Assembly (NCBI RefSeq): GCF_001469875.2
Contig: NZ_LOPW02000010.1
Coordinates: 779,924-843,923 of the forward strand
Direction of reading: 5' to 3'
DNA length: 64,000 nt
DNA from: Haloferax marisrubri
GTDB lineage: Archaea > Halobacteriota > Halobacteria > Halobacteriales > Haloferacaceae
In this document: positions 25,442 to 34,940 of the stretch, one piece after another
How positions within the stretch are numbered: the stretch's first letter is position 1
Layout: each line of letters opens with the position of its first letter
Notes under the pieces: generated by a model
What the model was told of the DNA's origin: nothing
Databases searched by the model: none
What the model saw: only the letters and a program-made list of their open reading frames with translations
Translations under genes and position numbers: made by a program

Positions 25442-26683
25442 TCAGTTCTCGCCGTCGGCCTCGAGGACCTTCTCGGCGAGCGTCGGCACGAACGTCCCGA
25501 TGTCCGTGACCATGCCGATGGCCTGCGAGGAGCCGCGGTCGAGCAGTTGCGTGACGGTCGCGGGGTTGATGTCCACGCAGACGGTCTTCGCCGTCGAGGG
25601 CAGGCAGTTGCCGACGGCGACCGAGTGCAGAAGCGTCGAGAGCATGAGCACCATGTCGGCGCGGTGGGCCTGCTCGCGGATGGCGTTCTGCGCCTCGATG
25701 GTGTCGGTGATGGTGTCCGGAAGCGGGCCGTCGTCCCGAATCGACCCCGCGAGGACGTACGGCACGTCGTTTTTCACGCACTCGTACATCACGCCCTCCG
25801 TGATGAGGCCCTCCTCGACCGCCTCGGCGATGCCGCCGGCGCGGATGACCTCGCTGATGGTGTAGATGTGGTGTTTGTGACCCTTTCGGGGGTGTTCCAT
25901 CGTCTCCATGTCCATCCCGAGAGAGGTGCCGTACAGCCCGCGTTCGATGTCGTGGGTGGCGAAGCCGTTCCCGGCCGAAATCATGTCCACGTAGCCCTCG
26001 CGGACGAGTTCGGCGAGGGCGTCGCCGCCGCCCGAGTGGATGAGCGCCGGCCCGGCGACGACGAGGACGTTCCCGCCGTCGGCTTTGGTCTCGCGGAGCG
26101 CGTCGGCGACCTCGCCGATGAGCGACTCCGAGGGGCGTTCCGAGGAGACGCCGCCCTGCATGAACCCGAAGGGGCCGGAGGCGTCGCGGGGCCGCTCCGG
26201 CGGCTTGACGCGAATCCCCGCCTCGTCGGTGACGACGAGGTCGCCCTCCTCGATGCCGTTGAGGACCTTCGTGTAGGCCCGCGGGCCGTCGTCAGTCTCC
26301 TCGACGACTATCGCGCAGTCCATCTCGATGTCCTCGACCGGGAGCCACTCCCCTTGATACCGAACGTCGGTCGGGTGGTTCGTCGTCGAGTAAAAGCCCA
26401 CGGGGACGACCCGGTCGGCCGGCGAGGCCTCGACGCGGGCGTCCACGGGGTCCGTGAGGTTCGCGCCGATTTGGTGGAGTTCGTGCAGTATCTCCTGGAG
26501 CGTCTCGCGGTCGTCCGCGGTCACCGACATCCGGCAGTAGGAGGTCTGGTCTTTCTGCCGTCCGACGTCGAACTGCTCGACGTCGAAGTCGCCGCCGAGG
26601 TCCATCACGATACCCATGGCCTGTTGCATCATCCCCGAGTCGATGATGTGGCCCTCGAGTTCGACCGTGCGCGTGAACGTCAT
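25442..26683 (-). CDS. ornithine cyclodeaminase-like (nickel-pincer, TIGR00300 family)
   Basis: 413 residues from the ATG at 26683 (MTFTRTVELEGHIIDSGMM). The N-terminal LOR/SDH-type domain (about 1-95: YCRMSVTADDRETLQEILHEL) is followed by the conserved core: VLVVAGPALIHSGGGDALAEL, MISAGNGFATHDIERGLYGTSLGM, GHKHHIYTISEVIRAGG, MLSTLLHSVAVGNCLP and VDINPATVTQLLDRGS. This is the archaeal TIGR00300 family. Recent work reports a nickel-pincer nucleotide cofactor and ornithine cyclodeaminase activity (ornithine to proline plus ammonia) for relatives; I infer the same here. Confidence 0.75.
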   Translation of the reverse strand: MTFTRTVELEGHIIDSGMMQQAMGIVMDLGGDFDVEQFDVGRQKDQTSYCRMSVTADDRETLQEILHELHQIGANLTDPVDARVEASPADRVVPVGFYSTTNHPTDVRYQGEWLPVEDIEMDCAIVVEETDDGPRAYTKVLNGIEEGDLVVTDEAGIRVKPPERPRDASGPFGFMQGGVSSERPSESLIGEVADALRETKADGGNVLVVAGPALIHSGGGDALAELVREGYVDMISAGNGFATHDIERGLYGTSLGMDMETMEHPRKGHKHHIYTISEVIRAGGIAEAVEEGLITEGVMYECVKNDVPYVLAGSIRDDGPLPDTITDTIEAQNAIREQAHRADMVLMLSTLLHSVAVGNCLPSTAKTVCVDINPATVTQLLDRGSSQAIGMVTDIGTFVPTLAEKVLEADGEN

Positions 26684-26767
26684 CGACGGAGAGACGGGGG
26701 AGGCGGCAAAGTGGGTTACGGACACGACGACGCGGAGAAAAGACGGATTCGAAGGGAGTCGGTCCGC

Positions 26768-27259
26768 TCAGAGGAAGAAGCTCTTGAACGTGTTGGCGAC
26801 GGTCCAGACGACCTGGTCGACGGGGTGACCCCGCTCGCCGGAGACGCGGATGCGGTCGTCGGCGAGGGCGTCTTGAACCTCGGCGAGCGGGTCAGACGAG
26901 TCGGCGATGGTTTCGAGGGTCTGTCGGTCCGTCGTGATTCGGGTCGACGCCTCGTCGTTGGCGCCGGTCGAGATGTCGTCGATGCGCATGTCGTCTTGCA
27001 CCGACGCCGAGAACACGTGCGTCTCGTCGCCGTCTTCGATGTAGACGTTCACCGTCTTCCCCGCGATGAGGCTTCGGGCGAACGACACGTCGAGCTGTTC
27101 GACGTTATCGTTGTACAGCGCGACGCCCTCTTCGAGGAGCTGTTGCATCTCCTCGTCGCTCGGTGCCTCCGACTCCTGTGCGAACACCGGCGCGGACGCG
27201 GCCACCGCGACGAGCGCGACGGCGAGGAACAACGAGACGAAACGGGTGGATGTGGACAT
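26768..27259 (-). CDS. secreted protein with SCP2-like domain
   Basis: 163 residues from the ATG at 27259. It has a cleavable-type signal peptide: STRFVSLFLAVALVAVAASAPVFA with a likely cut after A-Q-E. The mature part includes SLIAGKTVNVYIEDGDETHVFSASV and DEASTRITTDRQTLETIADSSD followed by PLAEVQDALADDRIRVSGER, which resembles the sterol-carrier (SCP2) pattern of threshold strand, helix and a late I-R-V-S-G-E. Lipid or hydrophobic ligand binding outside the cell is possible but unproven. A box A with TTATG lies 27-31 nt upstream. Confidence 0.6.
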   Translation of the reverse strand: MSTSTRFVSLFLAVALVAVAASAPVFAQESEAPSDEEMQQLLEEGVALYNDNVEQLDVSFARSLIAGKTVNVYIEDGDETHVFSASVQDDMRIDDISTGANDEASTRITTDRQTLETIADSSDPLAEVQDALADDRIRVSGERGHPVDQVVWTVANTFKSFFL

Positions 27260-27329
27260 TTCTGTGTGGTATATGCCGGGCGAGGACATAATGGTTCCCG
27301 CGAGCGTTCAACGGGATGACTCGTTCCCG

Positions 27330-28271
27330 TCAGCGAACCGTTCCGAGGAACGACAGGAGATGGCCGAACGTCTGTTCGAACGCCCGGCCGTAGTGGTCGA
27401 AGTGGTCCGCGGGGAGTTCGACCAGCGTCGAGTCCGGAAGCTCGTCGGCGAGGTCGGCCACCGCGTCGGCGGGCGCGAGGTCGTCGCGCGTCCCCGAGAC
27501 GAGGAGCGTCGGGCAGGTGACCGCCTCAGGGTCGGGAAGCGCCCGGTAGCGAAGTAACGAGAGGAACAACCGAGCGGGCGTCTCGTCTCGCCACGCGCTC
27601 CCCGGCGGCACGAGGTCGCGGTAGGCGGCGCGGACCCCGGGGTCCTCGAAGACGGCCATCGACGAGCCGTCGCCGACGACCGGGACGCGATAGGGGCCGA
27701 GGAGCCGCGACTGGAGCCTGTCGCGGACGCCGGCGGCGACCGCCGCGAGCGTGCCTTTGACGCCTCGCCCCCGCGTGACTGCCTTTCCGTCGAGCATCGG
27801 GTTCTGGGCGACGACGGCGGCGACGCGACCGTCTTCGGCCGCCGCGCGGAGCGCGTAACCGCCGGAGAGCCCCGACCCCCAGAGGACGAGCGAGCGCGAG
27901 TCGATTTCGTCGCGTCCGCGGAGGCCGTCGAGCGCGGCGTGCCAGTCGGCGACCTGCGAGTCGGGCGCGACGAGGTTCCGGGGTTCGCCGTCGGAGTCGC
28001 CGGTGTGCCGATAGTCGAAGAGGAACGCCGCGTAGCCCGCCTCGGCCAGCCGCTCCGCGTAGGGTCGGAGCCCGAAGCGACGCTCCGCGGCGAGTTCGCC
28101 CGCCATGACGACCACCGGCGGCGACTCGACGCCGTCGGGGCGGTAGAGCCAGCCCGCGCAGTTCGTCCCCTCGCTCTCGAACGTCAGCGAGACGCGCGAG
28201 TACTCGAAGTGCGAGGGCCGACGCGGGCCGCGCGCGGCGGGGCGCTCGCCGCGGTGACGCCACGCGCTCAC
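27330..28271 (-). CDS. alpha/beta hydrolase
   Basis: 313 residues; the GTG start at 28271 overlaps the upstream stop (GTGA). The alpha/beta fold is clear: PVVVMAGELAAERRFGLRPYAERLAEAGYAAFLFDYRHTGDSDG, the nucleophile elbow GSGLSGG (about 130-136), a late CPTLLVSGTRDDLAPADAV with the acid, and a His in PADHFDHYG. It resembles the peptidase S9/dienelactone-type hydrolases; the substrate is unknown. It is coupled to the small protein upstream (28268). Confidence 0.85.
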   Translation of the reverse strand: MSAWRHRGERPAARGPRRPSHFEYSRVSLTFESEGTNCAGWLYRPDGVESPPVVVMAGELAAERRFGLRPYAERLAEAGYAAFLFDYRHTGDSDGEPRNLVAPDSQVADWHAALDGLRGRDEIDSRSLVLWGSGLSGGYALRAAAEDGRVAAVVAQNPMLDGKAVTRGRGVKGTLAAVAAGVRDRLQSRLLGPYRVPVVGDGSSMAVFEDPGVRAAYRDLVPPGSAWRDETPARLFLSLLRYRALPDPEAVTCPTLLVSGTRDDLAPADAVADLADELPDSTLVELPADHFDHYGRAFEQTFGHLLSFLGTVR

Positions 28272-28624
28272 GCGTCACCCTCCTCGTAGAGGCTGTCGAG
28301 GACGCGTTGCGATAGCTCCTCGTCGTCCAGCGAGTAGTCGTTGTACGCGCGAATCCAGTCGGCTTCGAGCGTCCACGTCGCCTGCACGTCGCCCTCGCTT
28401 CGGAGCACCGTCGCCTCGACGGTCCTCGGGACGAACTCGTCGTCGCGGGCGAGGTCGAGGAACGCCGTGACGGCGCGGCCGACTTCGCCGTGGTCGGGTT
28501 CGACGTCCGGGAACGCCGTGAGATAGGTCAGCGAGACAGACTCGTCGAGGGAGATCGACTCGACGCTGATGCCGTTGCCGCGGAGCGCCTCCTCGACGGC
28601 GGCCGCCGGTTCGAGGTCGTTCAT
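28268..28624 (-). CDS. conserved haloarchaeal protein, unknown function
   Basis: 118 residues, acidic, soluble. It is predicted to alternate strand and helix: SISLDESVSLTYLTAFPDVEPDHGEVGRAVTAFLDL then VPRTVEATVLRSEGDVQATWTLE. Its short length and sequence fit uncharacterised haloarchaeal families. It ends by overlapping the start of the hydrolase gene. No motif suggests an activity. Confidence 0.65.
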   Translation of the reverse strand: MNDLEPAAAVEEALRGNGISVESISLDESVSLTYLTAFPDVEPDHGEVGRAVTAFLDLARDDEFVPRTVEATVLRSEGDVQATWTLEADWIRAYNDYSLDDEELSQRVLDSLYEEGDA

Positions 28625-28726
28625 ACCACGCGATACGACTGCCGGCGGCTAAACGTTTGCCGCGAGACAGGACGACGCACGGGTCCGACCGACGGCGTCG
28701 AGTCGGCTCGGCAGGGACGAAACGAT

Positions 28727-29446
28727 TCAGTCCGCGCTCGCGTCGGCCCGGCGGAGCGCGTCGCGGAGCGAAAACAGCGGCTCGATGTCGCCGGCGGCGT
28801 AATCCACGAGGAGTCGAGTGAGTTCGGCGTGCGTCCGCGTGTGGTCGAGTCCCGCGACGACCCCCTCGACGTACGCCTCGCCCAGCGCCTCGCCGACGTG
28901 CGCGCCCTTGACGTGGTCGTCCTCGACGCCGAGGCGTTCGAGGTAGCCCGCCGGGAGGTCGTAGTCGTCGTACCAGACCGAGGGCTGGTCCACGCCGGCT
29001 TCCTTGCACGCCTTCCACAGCGCCGGAATGTCGCGGTTCGGACGGACCGCTTCCGGGTACGCCTCGGCGGCGAGCGTCCCGAGGTCGACGTGGTCCGCGA
29101 ACAGCGCGTCGATTCGGCTCGGCGCGTCCGCCCAGACGCCGGCGTCCGCGACTCGGTCGGCCCACGCGCGGAGGTGGTGTTCGTCGAAGTACTCGCCGTT
29201 GTAGGTGACGACGGCCCCGCTGCGGGCCTCGCACCACTCGACGACCCGCCGGAGGAGGTCGGCGGTGTGTTCAAGCGACCAGTCGCCGTCGCGGAGGAGC
29301 ACCTCGACTTCGACCTCGGCGTCGTCGCTGGCGCGGTGGCCGAGGCCGACGGCGACCAACTCGAAGTCGTCGGTGTTTCGGAAGTCGCTCGGCGGACCGT
29401 TCGGGCTGGCCGTCTCGATGTCGAGTGCGAGTCGCCCCTCGTGCAT
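28727..29446 (-). CDS. RNase H-like 3'-5' exonuclease
   Basis: 239 residues. The ExoI motif LALDIETA (about 6-13) and the ExoII motif VVTYNGEYFDEHHL (about 79-92) carry the metal-binding Asp/Glu and Asp. A VDLGTLAAEAYP segment and a late ELTRLLVDYAAGDIEPL with the ExoIII D-Y/D provide the remaining carboxylates. Together this is a DEDDy-type exonuclease of the YprB/RNase H-like family. It may act on RNA or DNA; the substrate is unknown. It lies 155 nt before secY, same strand, but with its own upstream region. Confidence 0.8.
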   Translation of the reverse strand: MHEGRLALDIETASPNGPPSDFRNTDDFELVAVGLGHRASDDAEVEVEVLLRDGDWSLEHTADLLRRVVEWCEARSGAVVTYNGEYFDEHHLRAWADRVADAGVWADAPSRIDALFADHVDLGTLAAEAYPEAVRPNRDIPALWKACKEAGVDQPSVWYDDYDLPAGYLERLGVEDDHVKGAHVGEALGEAYVEGVVAGLDHTRTHAELTRLLVDYAAGDIEPLFSLRDALRRADASAD

Positions 29447-29611
29447 ACCCCGCTGTTCCGCCGGCGGGAGTCAAAAGTGGCCGGATTGTTCGGCGATTCG
29501 AACGGTCCGAGACGGACGCACCGCTCACGGTTCGAGCGGGTCAGAAATGAAGTGAAGTGGAAGTGACGTTCGCCGCGGGCGTGCGGCGACAGCCGAGCGC
29601 GTCGGCGCTCG

Positions 29612-31081
29612 CTATTCGGAGCCGAACATGTTGCGCATCATCGGGTGCATCTCCATGAGCTGTTCCTCCGCGATCTCCTCGTACAGTTTGTACGTGATGG
29701 AGACCGTAAGGAGCAGCCCCGTCCCGGAGACTGCGCCGATGGTGCCGAGCATGTTCGCCATGACGGCGAGCAGGCCGACGAGCGCGCCACCGATGACGGT
29801 CACTTGCGGGATGTACCGCTCCATGACCTTCTCGATGACCTGCGGGTTACGTCGGAACCCGGGAATCTGCATCCCGGAGTTCTGAATCTGTCGCGCGGTC
29901 GATTCCGGACCCATGCCCGTCGTCTCGACCCAGAATATCGCGAACACCGCGCCACCGACGATCATGAAGACCAGGTCGATGAGCACGCGGATGGCGATGT
30001 CGAGCGGGTCGGCCGACGTGAGTCCGAGGAACCACATCCAGTCGGACCGCGACTGGATGGGCGCGAGGTAGTAGAACAGGCCACCGGTGACCTGTCCGCT
30101 CGTGTACTGGCCGAGCCACGCTGGCATGGCCGCCCACGAGTTGTTGAGGATGCGCCCGAGGAACTGGATGTTCGCCTGCAGGGCGCGAACGAGGATCATC
30201 GGCAGGACGCTCGCGTAGATGAGCTTGACCGGGAAGCGACCGCGGGCACCCTTCACACGGGCGTGCGAGAGGGGAATCTCGACGCGGACGCTCTCGGCGT
30301 AGACGACGATGCCGAAGATGAGCACCGTCGTGATAAGCGCGAGCAGTTGACCCTGACCGAGGAAGATCGTCGACAGCAGGTCGGTCGGCGAGGCCGGCAG
30401 TTCGACGGCACCGGTGACGATGCCGATCCACGTCGGGAAGAACCCGGACGTACCGCCGAGGCCCTGCCAGCTGAACAGCCCACCGACGAGCTGCTGGCTG
30501 ACGCCGGCGATAATGAACAGGCCGACCCCGGAGCCGACGCCCCACTTGCTGACGATCTCGTCCATGAACAGGATGAGGACACCACCGACGGCGATCTGCG
30601 CGAAGATGAGTCCCTTCACGCCAAGCGTACCGATGCCGAGCGACGCCGCTACGGCTTGGTCGGCCGGCAGGAAGTTGCCGGCGAACACCATCGGCGCGCC
30701 CGTCAGGACGATCATGACCCCGACGAGCAGCTTCTGCAGTCCCTGATAGAGGACCTGGTCGCGCGGGTTGTTGTCCGTGTCGAGCCCGAGCAGGTCAGCA
30801 CCGCCAAGCAGTTGTAGGACGATGCTCGCCGTGACGATGGGACCGATGCCCAGTTGGAGCACCGAGCCCTGCTGGCCGGCCAAGATGGACCGGAACTGAC
30901 CGAACAGGTCGTTCGCGGTCGCGGCGTCGAGGCCGAACAGCGTCACGTTCGTCAGGAAGAAGTACAGAACGAGGATGCCGCCAGTCCACCCGAGCTTCCG
31001 GCGGAACGGTACGTGTCCCTCCGGACGGGCGACTGCGGGCATCCGCGCCAGCACTGGTTCGGCGGCGTCCTTCCATCCCAT
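29612..31081 (-). CDS. secY: preprotein translocase subunit SecY
   Basis: 489 residues, ten membrane helices. SecY forms the protein-conducting channel with SecE and Sec61beta. The N-terminal region begins MGWKDAAEPVLARMPAVARPEGHVPFRRKLGWTGG. The plug and pore region is in residues 40-120. It starts 3 nt after the rpl15 stop and closes the spc operon, its usual place in archaea. The cytosolic loop VYAESVRVEIPLSHARVKG is conserved. Confidence 0.97.
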   Translation of the reverse strand: MGWKDAAEPVLARMPAVARPEGHVPFRRKLGWTGGILVLYFFLTNVTLFGLDAATANDLFGQFRSILAGQQGSVLQLGIGPIVTASIVLQLLGGADLLGLDTDNNPRDQVLYQGLQKLLVGVMIVLTGAPMVFAGNFLPADQAVAASLGIGTLGVKGLIFAQIAVGGVLILFMDEIVSKWGVGSGVGLFIIAGVSQQLVGGLFSWQGLGGTSGFFPTWIGIVTGAVELPASPTDLLSTIFLGQGQLLALITTVLIFGIVVYAESVRVEIPLSHARVKGARGRFPVKLIYASVLPMILVRALQANIQFLGRILNNSWAAMPAWLGQYTSGQVTGGLFYYLAPIQSRSDWMWFLGLTSADPLDIAIRVLIDLVFMIVGGAVFAIFWVETTGMGPESTARQIQNSGMQIPGFRRNPQVIEKVMERYIPQVTVIGGALVGLLAVMANMLGTIGAVSGTGLLLTVSITYKLYEEIAEEQLMEMHPMMRNMFGSE

Positions 31082-31084
31082 GAT

Positions 31085-31582
31085 TTATTCCTCGTCGTCC
31101 TCGTCGGCGTCGGCCGCTTCTTCGGCCTCTGCCGCTTCTTCAGCGCGTTCGGAGAGTTCGGCGTTGCCGCCTGCCTCTTCGATGAGTTCGACGGCACCGG
31201 CCGTGAAGGCGTCGGCGACGACGTGCAGTTCGTTGCGGACCTGCCCGCCACCGAGCACCTTCACCACGTCCGCTTCCCAGCCGTCCTCGGCCACGTCGCG
31301 GGCGTCGATGGTGTAGGTGTCGCCGTCCTTCTCGGCGACTCCGTCGGCCGCGAGGAGCGCCGCGTCCTCGTCGAGCTTCTGAATCTTGACTTCGGCGACG
31401 TCGTCCTGCAGGACGTCCGGTCGCTTGAAGCCGTGCTTGCCGAGCGGCTCGTAGTTGTGGAACTCGTGTTTGTCGCGTCCGGCGCGGCCGCGACCGCCGC
31501 GGTGACCGGCACCGCGTCGGTTCTTGTGCGTACCGCCGCTGTGCGTGCGGGAACCGCGTTGGCGTCGCTTCTTGGACGTCAT
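31085..31582 (-). CDS. rpl15: 50S ribosomal protein uL15
   Basis: 165 residues. The N-terminus MTSKKRRQRGSRTHSGGT, rich in Lys/Arg/Gly, is the rRNA-binding tail; GRDKHEFHNYEPLGKHGFKRP is the L15 signature region. A C-terminal acidic tail (EEAAEAEEAADADEDDEE) is a haloarchaeal addition. Start overlaps rpl30 by 4 nt (ATGA). Confidence 0.96.
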   Translation of the reverse strand: MTSKKRRQRGSRTHSGGTHKNRRGAGHRGGRGRAGRDKHEFHNYEPLGKHGFKRPDVLQDDVAEVKIQKLDEDAALLAADGVAEKDGDTYTIDARDVAEDGWEADVVKVLGGGQVRNELHVVADAFTAGAVELIEEAGGNAELSERAEEAAEAEEAADADEDDEE

Positions 31583-32043
31583 CGCATGTCCTCCAGGAGT
31601 TCGTCGATCTGATCGGTGCTGTGCTTACCGAGCTGGCCACCTTCCTTGGTGACGTGCTTCTGTCCGCGGTGACCGCCACGCGGCGGGTGCAGACGGAGCA
31701 CGGGGGAGACGCCCTGGTCTCGCAGCGTCGTCTCCTCGTCGACGATGGCCTGCGCGAGCGCAGCCACGTCGTCGTAGTCGGTGTTCTCGGAGACCCACTC
31801 GTCGGTGATGTCGCCGTCGCCCTCCTCGGGCTCGGCGCGCGTGCTGATGAGCGTCTCGACGACGTCGACGCTCGGCTCGCCGTGCGCGACGAAGTCGTTG
31901 ACCTTCGAGATCATCCCGCGGTAGGCGTCCGTTTCCGGCACGAACGTCGCGTGGTTCACGCGGTGGATGTTGAGCATCGTGAGCGTGTCGCGGACGTCCT
32001 GTGCGATGTTGACCTCACCGCGAAGCTGAACGATAGCCTGCAT
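31579..32043 (-). CDS. rpl30: 50S ribosomal protein uL30
   Basis: 154 residues, the longer archaeal/eukaryal L30 form. [21 protein letters not shown] is the L30 core strand-helix; VLRLHPPRGGHRGQKHVTKEGG follows in the archaeal C-terminal extension. It overlaps rps5 by 1 nt. It contacts 23S rRNA near the central protuberance. Confidence 0.96.
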   Translation of the reverse strand: MQAIVQLRGEVNIAQDVRDTLTMLNIHRVNHATFVPETDAYRGMISKVNDFVAHGEPSVDVVETLISTRAEPEEGDGDITDEWVSENTDYDDVAALAQAIVDEETTLRDQGVSPVLRLHPPRGGHRGQKHVTKEGGQLGKHSTDQIDELLEDMR

Positions 32044-32687
32044 TATTCGCGCACCTCCTGACGGACTTCACGAGCGCGCCGCGGCGTGCGGGACTGCGAC
32101 GCGTTCTTGAGCGCGTTGTAGGTCGCCTTCGCGAGGTTGACCGTGGTCCGGGTGTTCCCGTCGCTCTTGGTCCAGGCGTCCTGGATGCCGGCGAGTTCGA
32201 GGATGTTCCGGACGGTCTCTGCGGCCGCGAGGCCGAGACCCTGCGGGGCGGGGATGATACGGACCGTCACGGAGCCGGCCTTGCCCTCTGCCTTGCGCGA
32301 GAGGGAGTTGAGGCCGCCTGCGCGGTCTTCCCACGAGCCCGAGCCGCGGTCTACCTTGATGATGTTCAGTTTCGCCACCTCGATGGCTTTCTGGATGGCA
32401 CCGCCGACCTGATCGTCGCGGGCCTCAGCGTAGCCGAGGTAGCCGTCACGGTTCCCGACTGCGACGACACACCGGAACTTCACCCGGCGGCCGGAATCGG
32501 TCATGCGCTGGACCATGTTGATGTCGAGCACCTCGTCGTCCAGTCCGGGAAGGAGCTGGTCGACGAGCTGGGGTTCCTTGAGCGGAAGTCCCGTCTCGAG
32601 CGCCTGGTCCATCGACGTGACGTCGCCGTTCTGCACCATGCGGCCGAGCCGCGTTCGCGGCTCCCAGCCGTTGTTATTGCTGCTCAT
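32043..32687 (-). CDS. rps5: 30S ribosomal protein uS5
   Basis: 214 residues. The dsRBD-like N-terminal fold contains [30 protein letters not shown]; the S5 loop and C-terminal domain contain [34 protein letters not shown]. The protein acts in decoding fidelity and in mRNA entry-site helicase activity. It overlaps rpl18 by 4 nt. Confidence 0.97.
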   Translation of the reverse strand: MSSNNNGWEPRTRLGRMVQNGDVTSMDQALETGLPLKEPQLVDQLLPGLDDEVLDINMVQRMTDSGRRVKFRCVVAVGNRDGYLGYAEARDDQVGGAIQKAIEVAKLNIIKVDRGSGSWEDRAGGLNSLSRKAEGKAGSVTVRIIPAPQGLGLAAAETVRNILELAGIQDAWTKSDGNTRTTVNLAKATYNALKNASQSRTPRRAREVRQEVRE

Positions 32688-33238
32688 TCGTCCTCCTGAA
32701 GGTTCCCGAGCACTTCGTCGAAGTGGTCGGGGAGGTTCGTGGCATCGAAGTCTCCACTGTAGAGCGGCTCATCGAGCTGCTCTGCGTACTCGGCGATGTG
32801 GACACCGCGGTTGCGGTCCCAGTCGGCGAGTACTGCGTCGTTGTGGGGGATTTCGAGGCCAGCGTCGATAGCACCCTCCTGCACCGCGAAGACCTTGTTT
32901 CCGGGCGTGGCCGTGTTGAGGCCGATGTCGAGGACCGCTTCCTCGACGCCGGCGGCCAGCGCCCGCTTACCTGCCAGATACCCCGTGAGGTACGCGCTCG
33001 GGAGGTTGCCCGTGGGGGCTTCCCAGCCGTACTCGTCGAGGTCAGCAGAGGTCGCTGCAGCGTGGGTCTCGTCGCCCTGCGGGCCCGGAGTGACCAGCTG
33101 CGCCCTGACGTGCTTGTTGCTCACGCGAGCAACGAGGCGGGGCTTGCCCGATTTCAGCAGGCGCAACCTTTGATGGTAATCGGTCCGGACTTCGCGGCGA
33201 CGCCGCATCGGAACCTTGTATCGTGGTCCGGTCGCCAT
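32684..33238 (-). CDS. rpl18: 50S ribosomal protein uL18
   Basis: 184 residues; binds 5S rRNA together with uL5. [24 protein letters not shown] is the basic N-terminus, and [18 protein letters not shown] is the L18 core. The sequence [26 protein letters not shown] marks the archaeal type. It overlaps rpl19e by 1 nt. Confidence 0.97.
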   Translation of the reverse strand: MATGPRYKVPMRRRREVRTDYHQRLRLLKSGKPRLVARVSNKHVRAQLVTPGPQGDETHAAATSADLDEYGWEAPTGNLPSAYLTGYLAGKRALAAGVEEAVLDIGLNTATPGNKVFAVQEGAIDAGLEIPHNDAVLADWDRNRGVHIAEYAEQLDEPLYSGDFDATNLPDHFDEVLGNLQEDE

Positions 33239-33693
33239 TATTGAATCTCCACCTGGTAGTTGTTCTGAATGTACGCTTCAAGCCGGTCCACGCTATCGAA
33301 TTCGCCACCGGACGCCTTGTTGTAGAGCGAGCGGTACTGGGAACGGTCGAGCGTTCCGTCCTCGCGAAGCTCCTTCAGGCGACGGCGCTGGGCGCGGATT
33401 CGGCTGACCCATGCGTCCTTCTTGTTCTGTCGAGCGCCGGAACGGCCCTTGCGGGAGCCGGCACCCTTGCGGTGACCGTAGGAACGCTTGGCGGCGCGCT
33501 CGCGTGCGCGACCTTTCGAGTTGCCCTTGGCGTCCTTGGCGCGAATCGTGCCCTCGTCGACGAGTTCACGGATGTCTTCGCGCGTGATGGCCTCCGCGAT
33601 TTCGGCCTGTTCCTCGGGGTCGAACCAAACTCGACCCTTGCCGACGTCGAGGACGTCGGCCGCCATTCGCTTCTGCGCTTTGAGGTCCGTCAT
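33238..33693 (-). CDS. rpl19e: 50S ribosomal protein eL19
   Basis: 151 residues. [29 protein letters not shown] is the eL19 N-terminal helix pair; a Lys/Arg/Gly-rich middle (KGRARERAAKRSYGHRKGAGSRKG) is the long helix and RNA-binding segment. It is found only in archaea and eukaryotes. One-base overlap with eL32. Confidence 0.97.
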   Translation of the reverse strand: MTDLKAQKRMAADVLDVGKGRVWFDPEEQAEIAEAITREDIRELVDEGTIRAKDAKGNSKGRARERAAKRSYGHRKGAGSRKGRSGARQNKKDAWVSRIRAQRRRLKELREDGTLDRSQYRSLYNKASGGEFDSVDRLEAYIQNNYQVEIQ

Positions 33694-34400
33694 CAGTTAT
33701 CCACCTCGACTTCGACGTAGGTGGGGTTGAGGACGCGAATCTCGCGGTCCTCACACGCTTCCTCGATGCGCTCGCGCTTGCGCGCGCCGACCGAGGAGGC
33801 GATGCGAACTGCCTGCGTATCGCCGTCGATGCCTTCGAGGTCGTCCGTGTTGAACACGCGGACCTCCTCGAAGCCCGACGGGTGAAGGCCGCGGGCGGCC
33901 TTCGGCGTGCGGTAGCCCGCCTCGACCTTGGGGCCCTTGCCCTTGATACCGATACGCTGTTTGGAGAGACCACCACGGGGGCGACGCCACGACGTGGGCG
34001 TGCGCTTCTTCTTGTGGTAGTCCTGCCGGTTGAACTGCGGCTTGCCCTCGCGACGCTTCTGCGCCAGGGCTTCCGCGGTTTCGTCGTCGAGCTGGGGCTT
34101 CTTGTCCGCGTGACCGCGGGGCTGAAGCTCCGTCTCGACCTCTTCGGCTTCCTCTTCCTCAGGCTCGGCTTCGGACTCGTCTTCGACTTCGGCCTCGGCC
34201 TCGTCGGAGACCTCGAGGCCACCGACGTCGGCTTTGATACGCGCGGCGAGCGCGTTCCCGATGCCGTCGACCTCGGCCAGTTCGGACTGGCTCGCGGCCT
34301 GTACGTCGTCGACGCTCTCGAAGCCGGCTTCGCGAAGTGCGTCGGCCTTCGACGGGCCGACGCCGCTGATGTCTTCGAGTTCGGTGATTTCTTCCGACAT
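33693..34400 (-). CDS. rpl32e: 50S ribosomal protein eL32 with N-terminal HhH extension
   Basis: 235 residues. The eL32 core is residues 115-235 ([25 protein letters not shown]...). Residues 1-62 form an extra helix-hairpin-helix unit: [20 protein letters not shown] and [21 protein letters not shown] are two HhH motifs. A Glu-rich linker follows ([27 protein letters not shown]). Haloarchaeal eL32 proteins are known to carry such an N-terminal domain; its role is unknown. Confidence 0.96.
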   Translation of the reverse strand: MSEEITELEDISGVGPSKADALREAGFESVDDVQAASQSELAEVDGIGNALAARIKADVGGLEVSDEAEAEVEDESEAEPEEEEAEEVETELQPRGHADKKPQLDDETAEALAQKRREGKPQFNRQDYHKKKRTPTSWRRPRGGLSKQRIGIKGKGPKVEAGYRTPKAARGLHPSGFEEVRVFNTDDLEGIDGDTQAVRIASSVGARKRERIEEACEDREIRVLNPTYVEVEVDN

Positions 34401-34936
34401 TAGGCATCACCAGTCTGCGGTTTCTGGGTGATGTACACGCCGTCGGTGAACACGCGAGTGTCCTTGTCCTTGACGCGGGTGAGTTGTTCGATGTCGGCGG
34501 CGGTCTGCCCGACGTCCTCCTTGTTGGAGCCCGTCAGGGTGAGTTCTTCGCCGTCGACCTGTACGTCCGTGTCGCCGCGAATCTGCGCTCGTCGCGGGGA
34601 CTTCTCGCCGAGGAAGTTCTTGATGACCACGTCGCTCCCTTCGACGCTAACCTGCATCGGGAAGTGAGCGTAGTGGACTTCCATCTTGTACTCCCACCCC
34701 TCGGTCGCGCCGTGAAGCATGTTGTTCACGTGGCTCTCGAAGGTACCGATGGTCGCGTTGGTCTTCGCGTTCTCGACGTCGCTCTCGATGACGACAGCGT
34801 CGTCTTCGGCGGAGACCGAGACGTTCGGGTACCAGAGGCGCTTGGTGACGCTTCCGTTGGGGCCCTCGATGGTGAGCTCGAGGTTCTTGACCTCGGCGGA
34901 TACCTCGTCCGGGATTTCGATTTCTATTCGGCTCAT
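34400..34936 (-). CDS. rpl6: 50S ribosomal protein uL6
   Basis: 178 residues from the ATG at 34936; an in-frame extension to 34969 lies over the end of rps8. Two repeats of the L6 fold are present: [30 protein letters not shown] and [23 protein letters not shown]. It is located near the sarcin-ricin loop and the L7/L12 stalk. Gap of 4 nt to rps8. Confidence 0.97.
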   Translation of the reverse strand: MSRIEIEIPDEVSAEVKNLELTIEGPNGSVTKRLWYPNVSVSAEDDAVVIESDVENAKTNATIGTFESHVNNMLHGATEGWEYKMEVHYAHFPMQVSVEGSDVVIKNFLGEKSPRRAQIRGDTDVQVDGEELTLTGSNKEDVGQTAADIEQLTRVKDKDTRVFTDGVYITQKPQTGDA

Positions 34937-34940
34937 TGTT

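Noticed and set aside
25547-27319. Plus-strand open frame of 590 codons
   Set aside because: Antisense to the TIGR00300 gene and the SCP2-like gene; no family-like segment.
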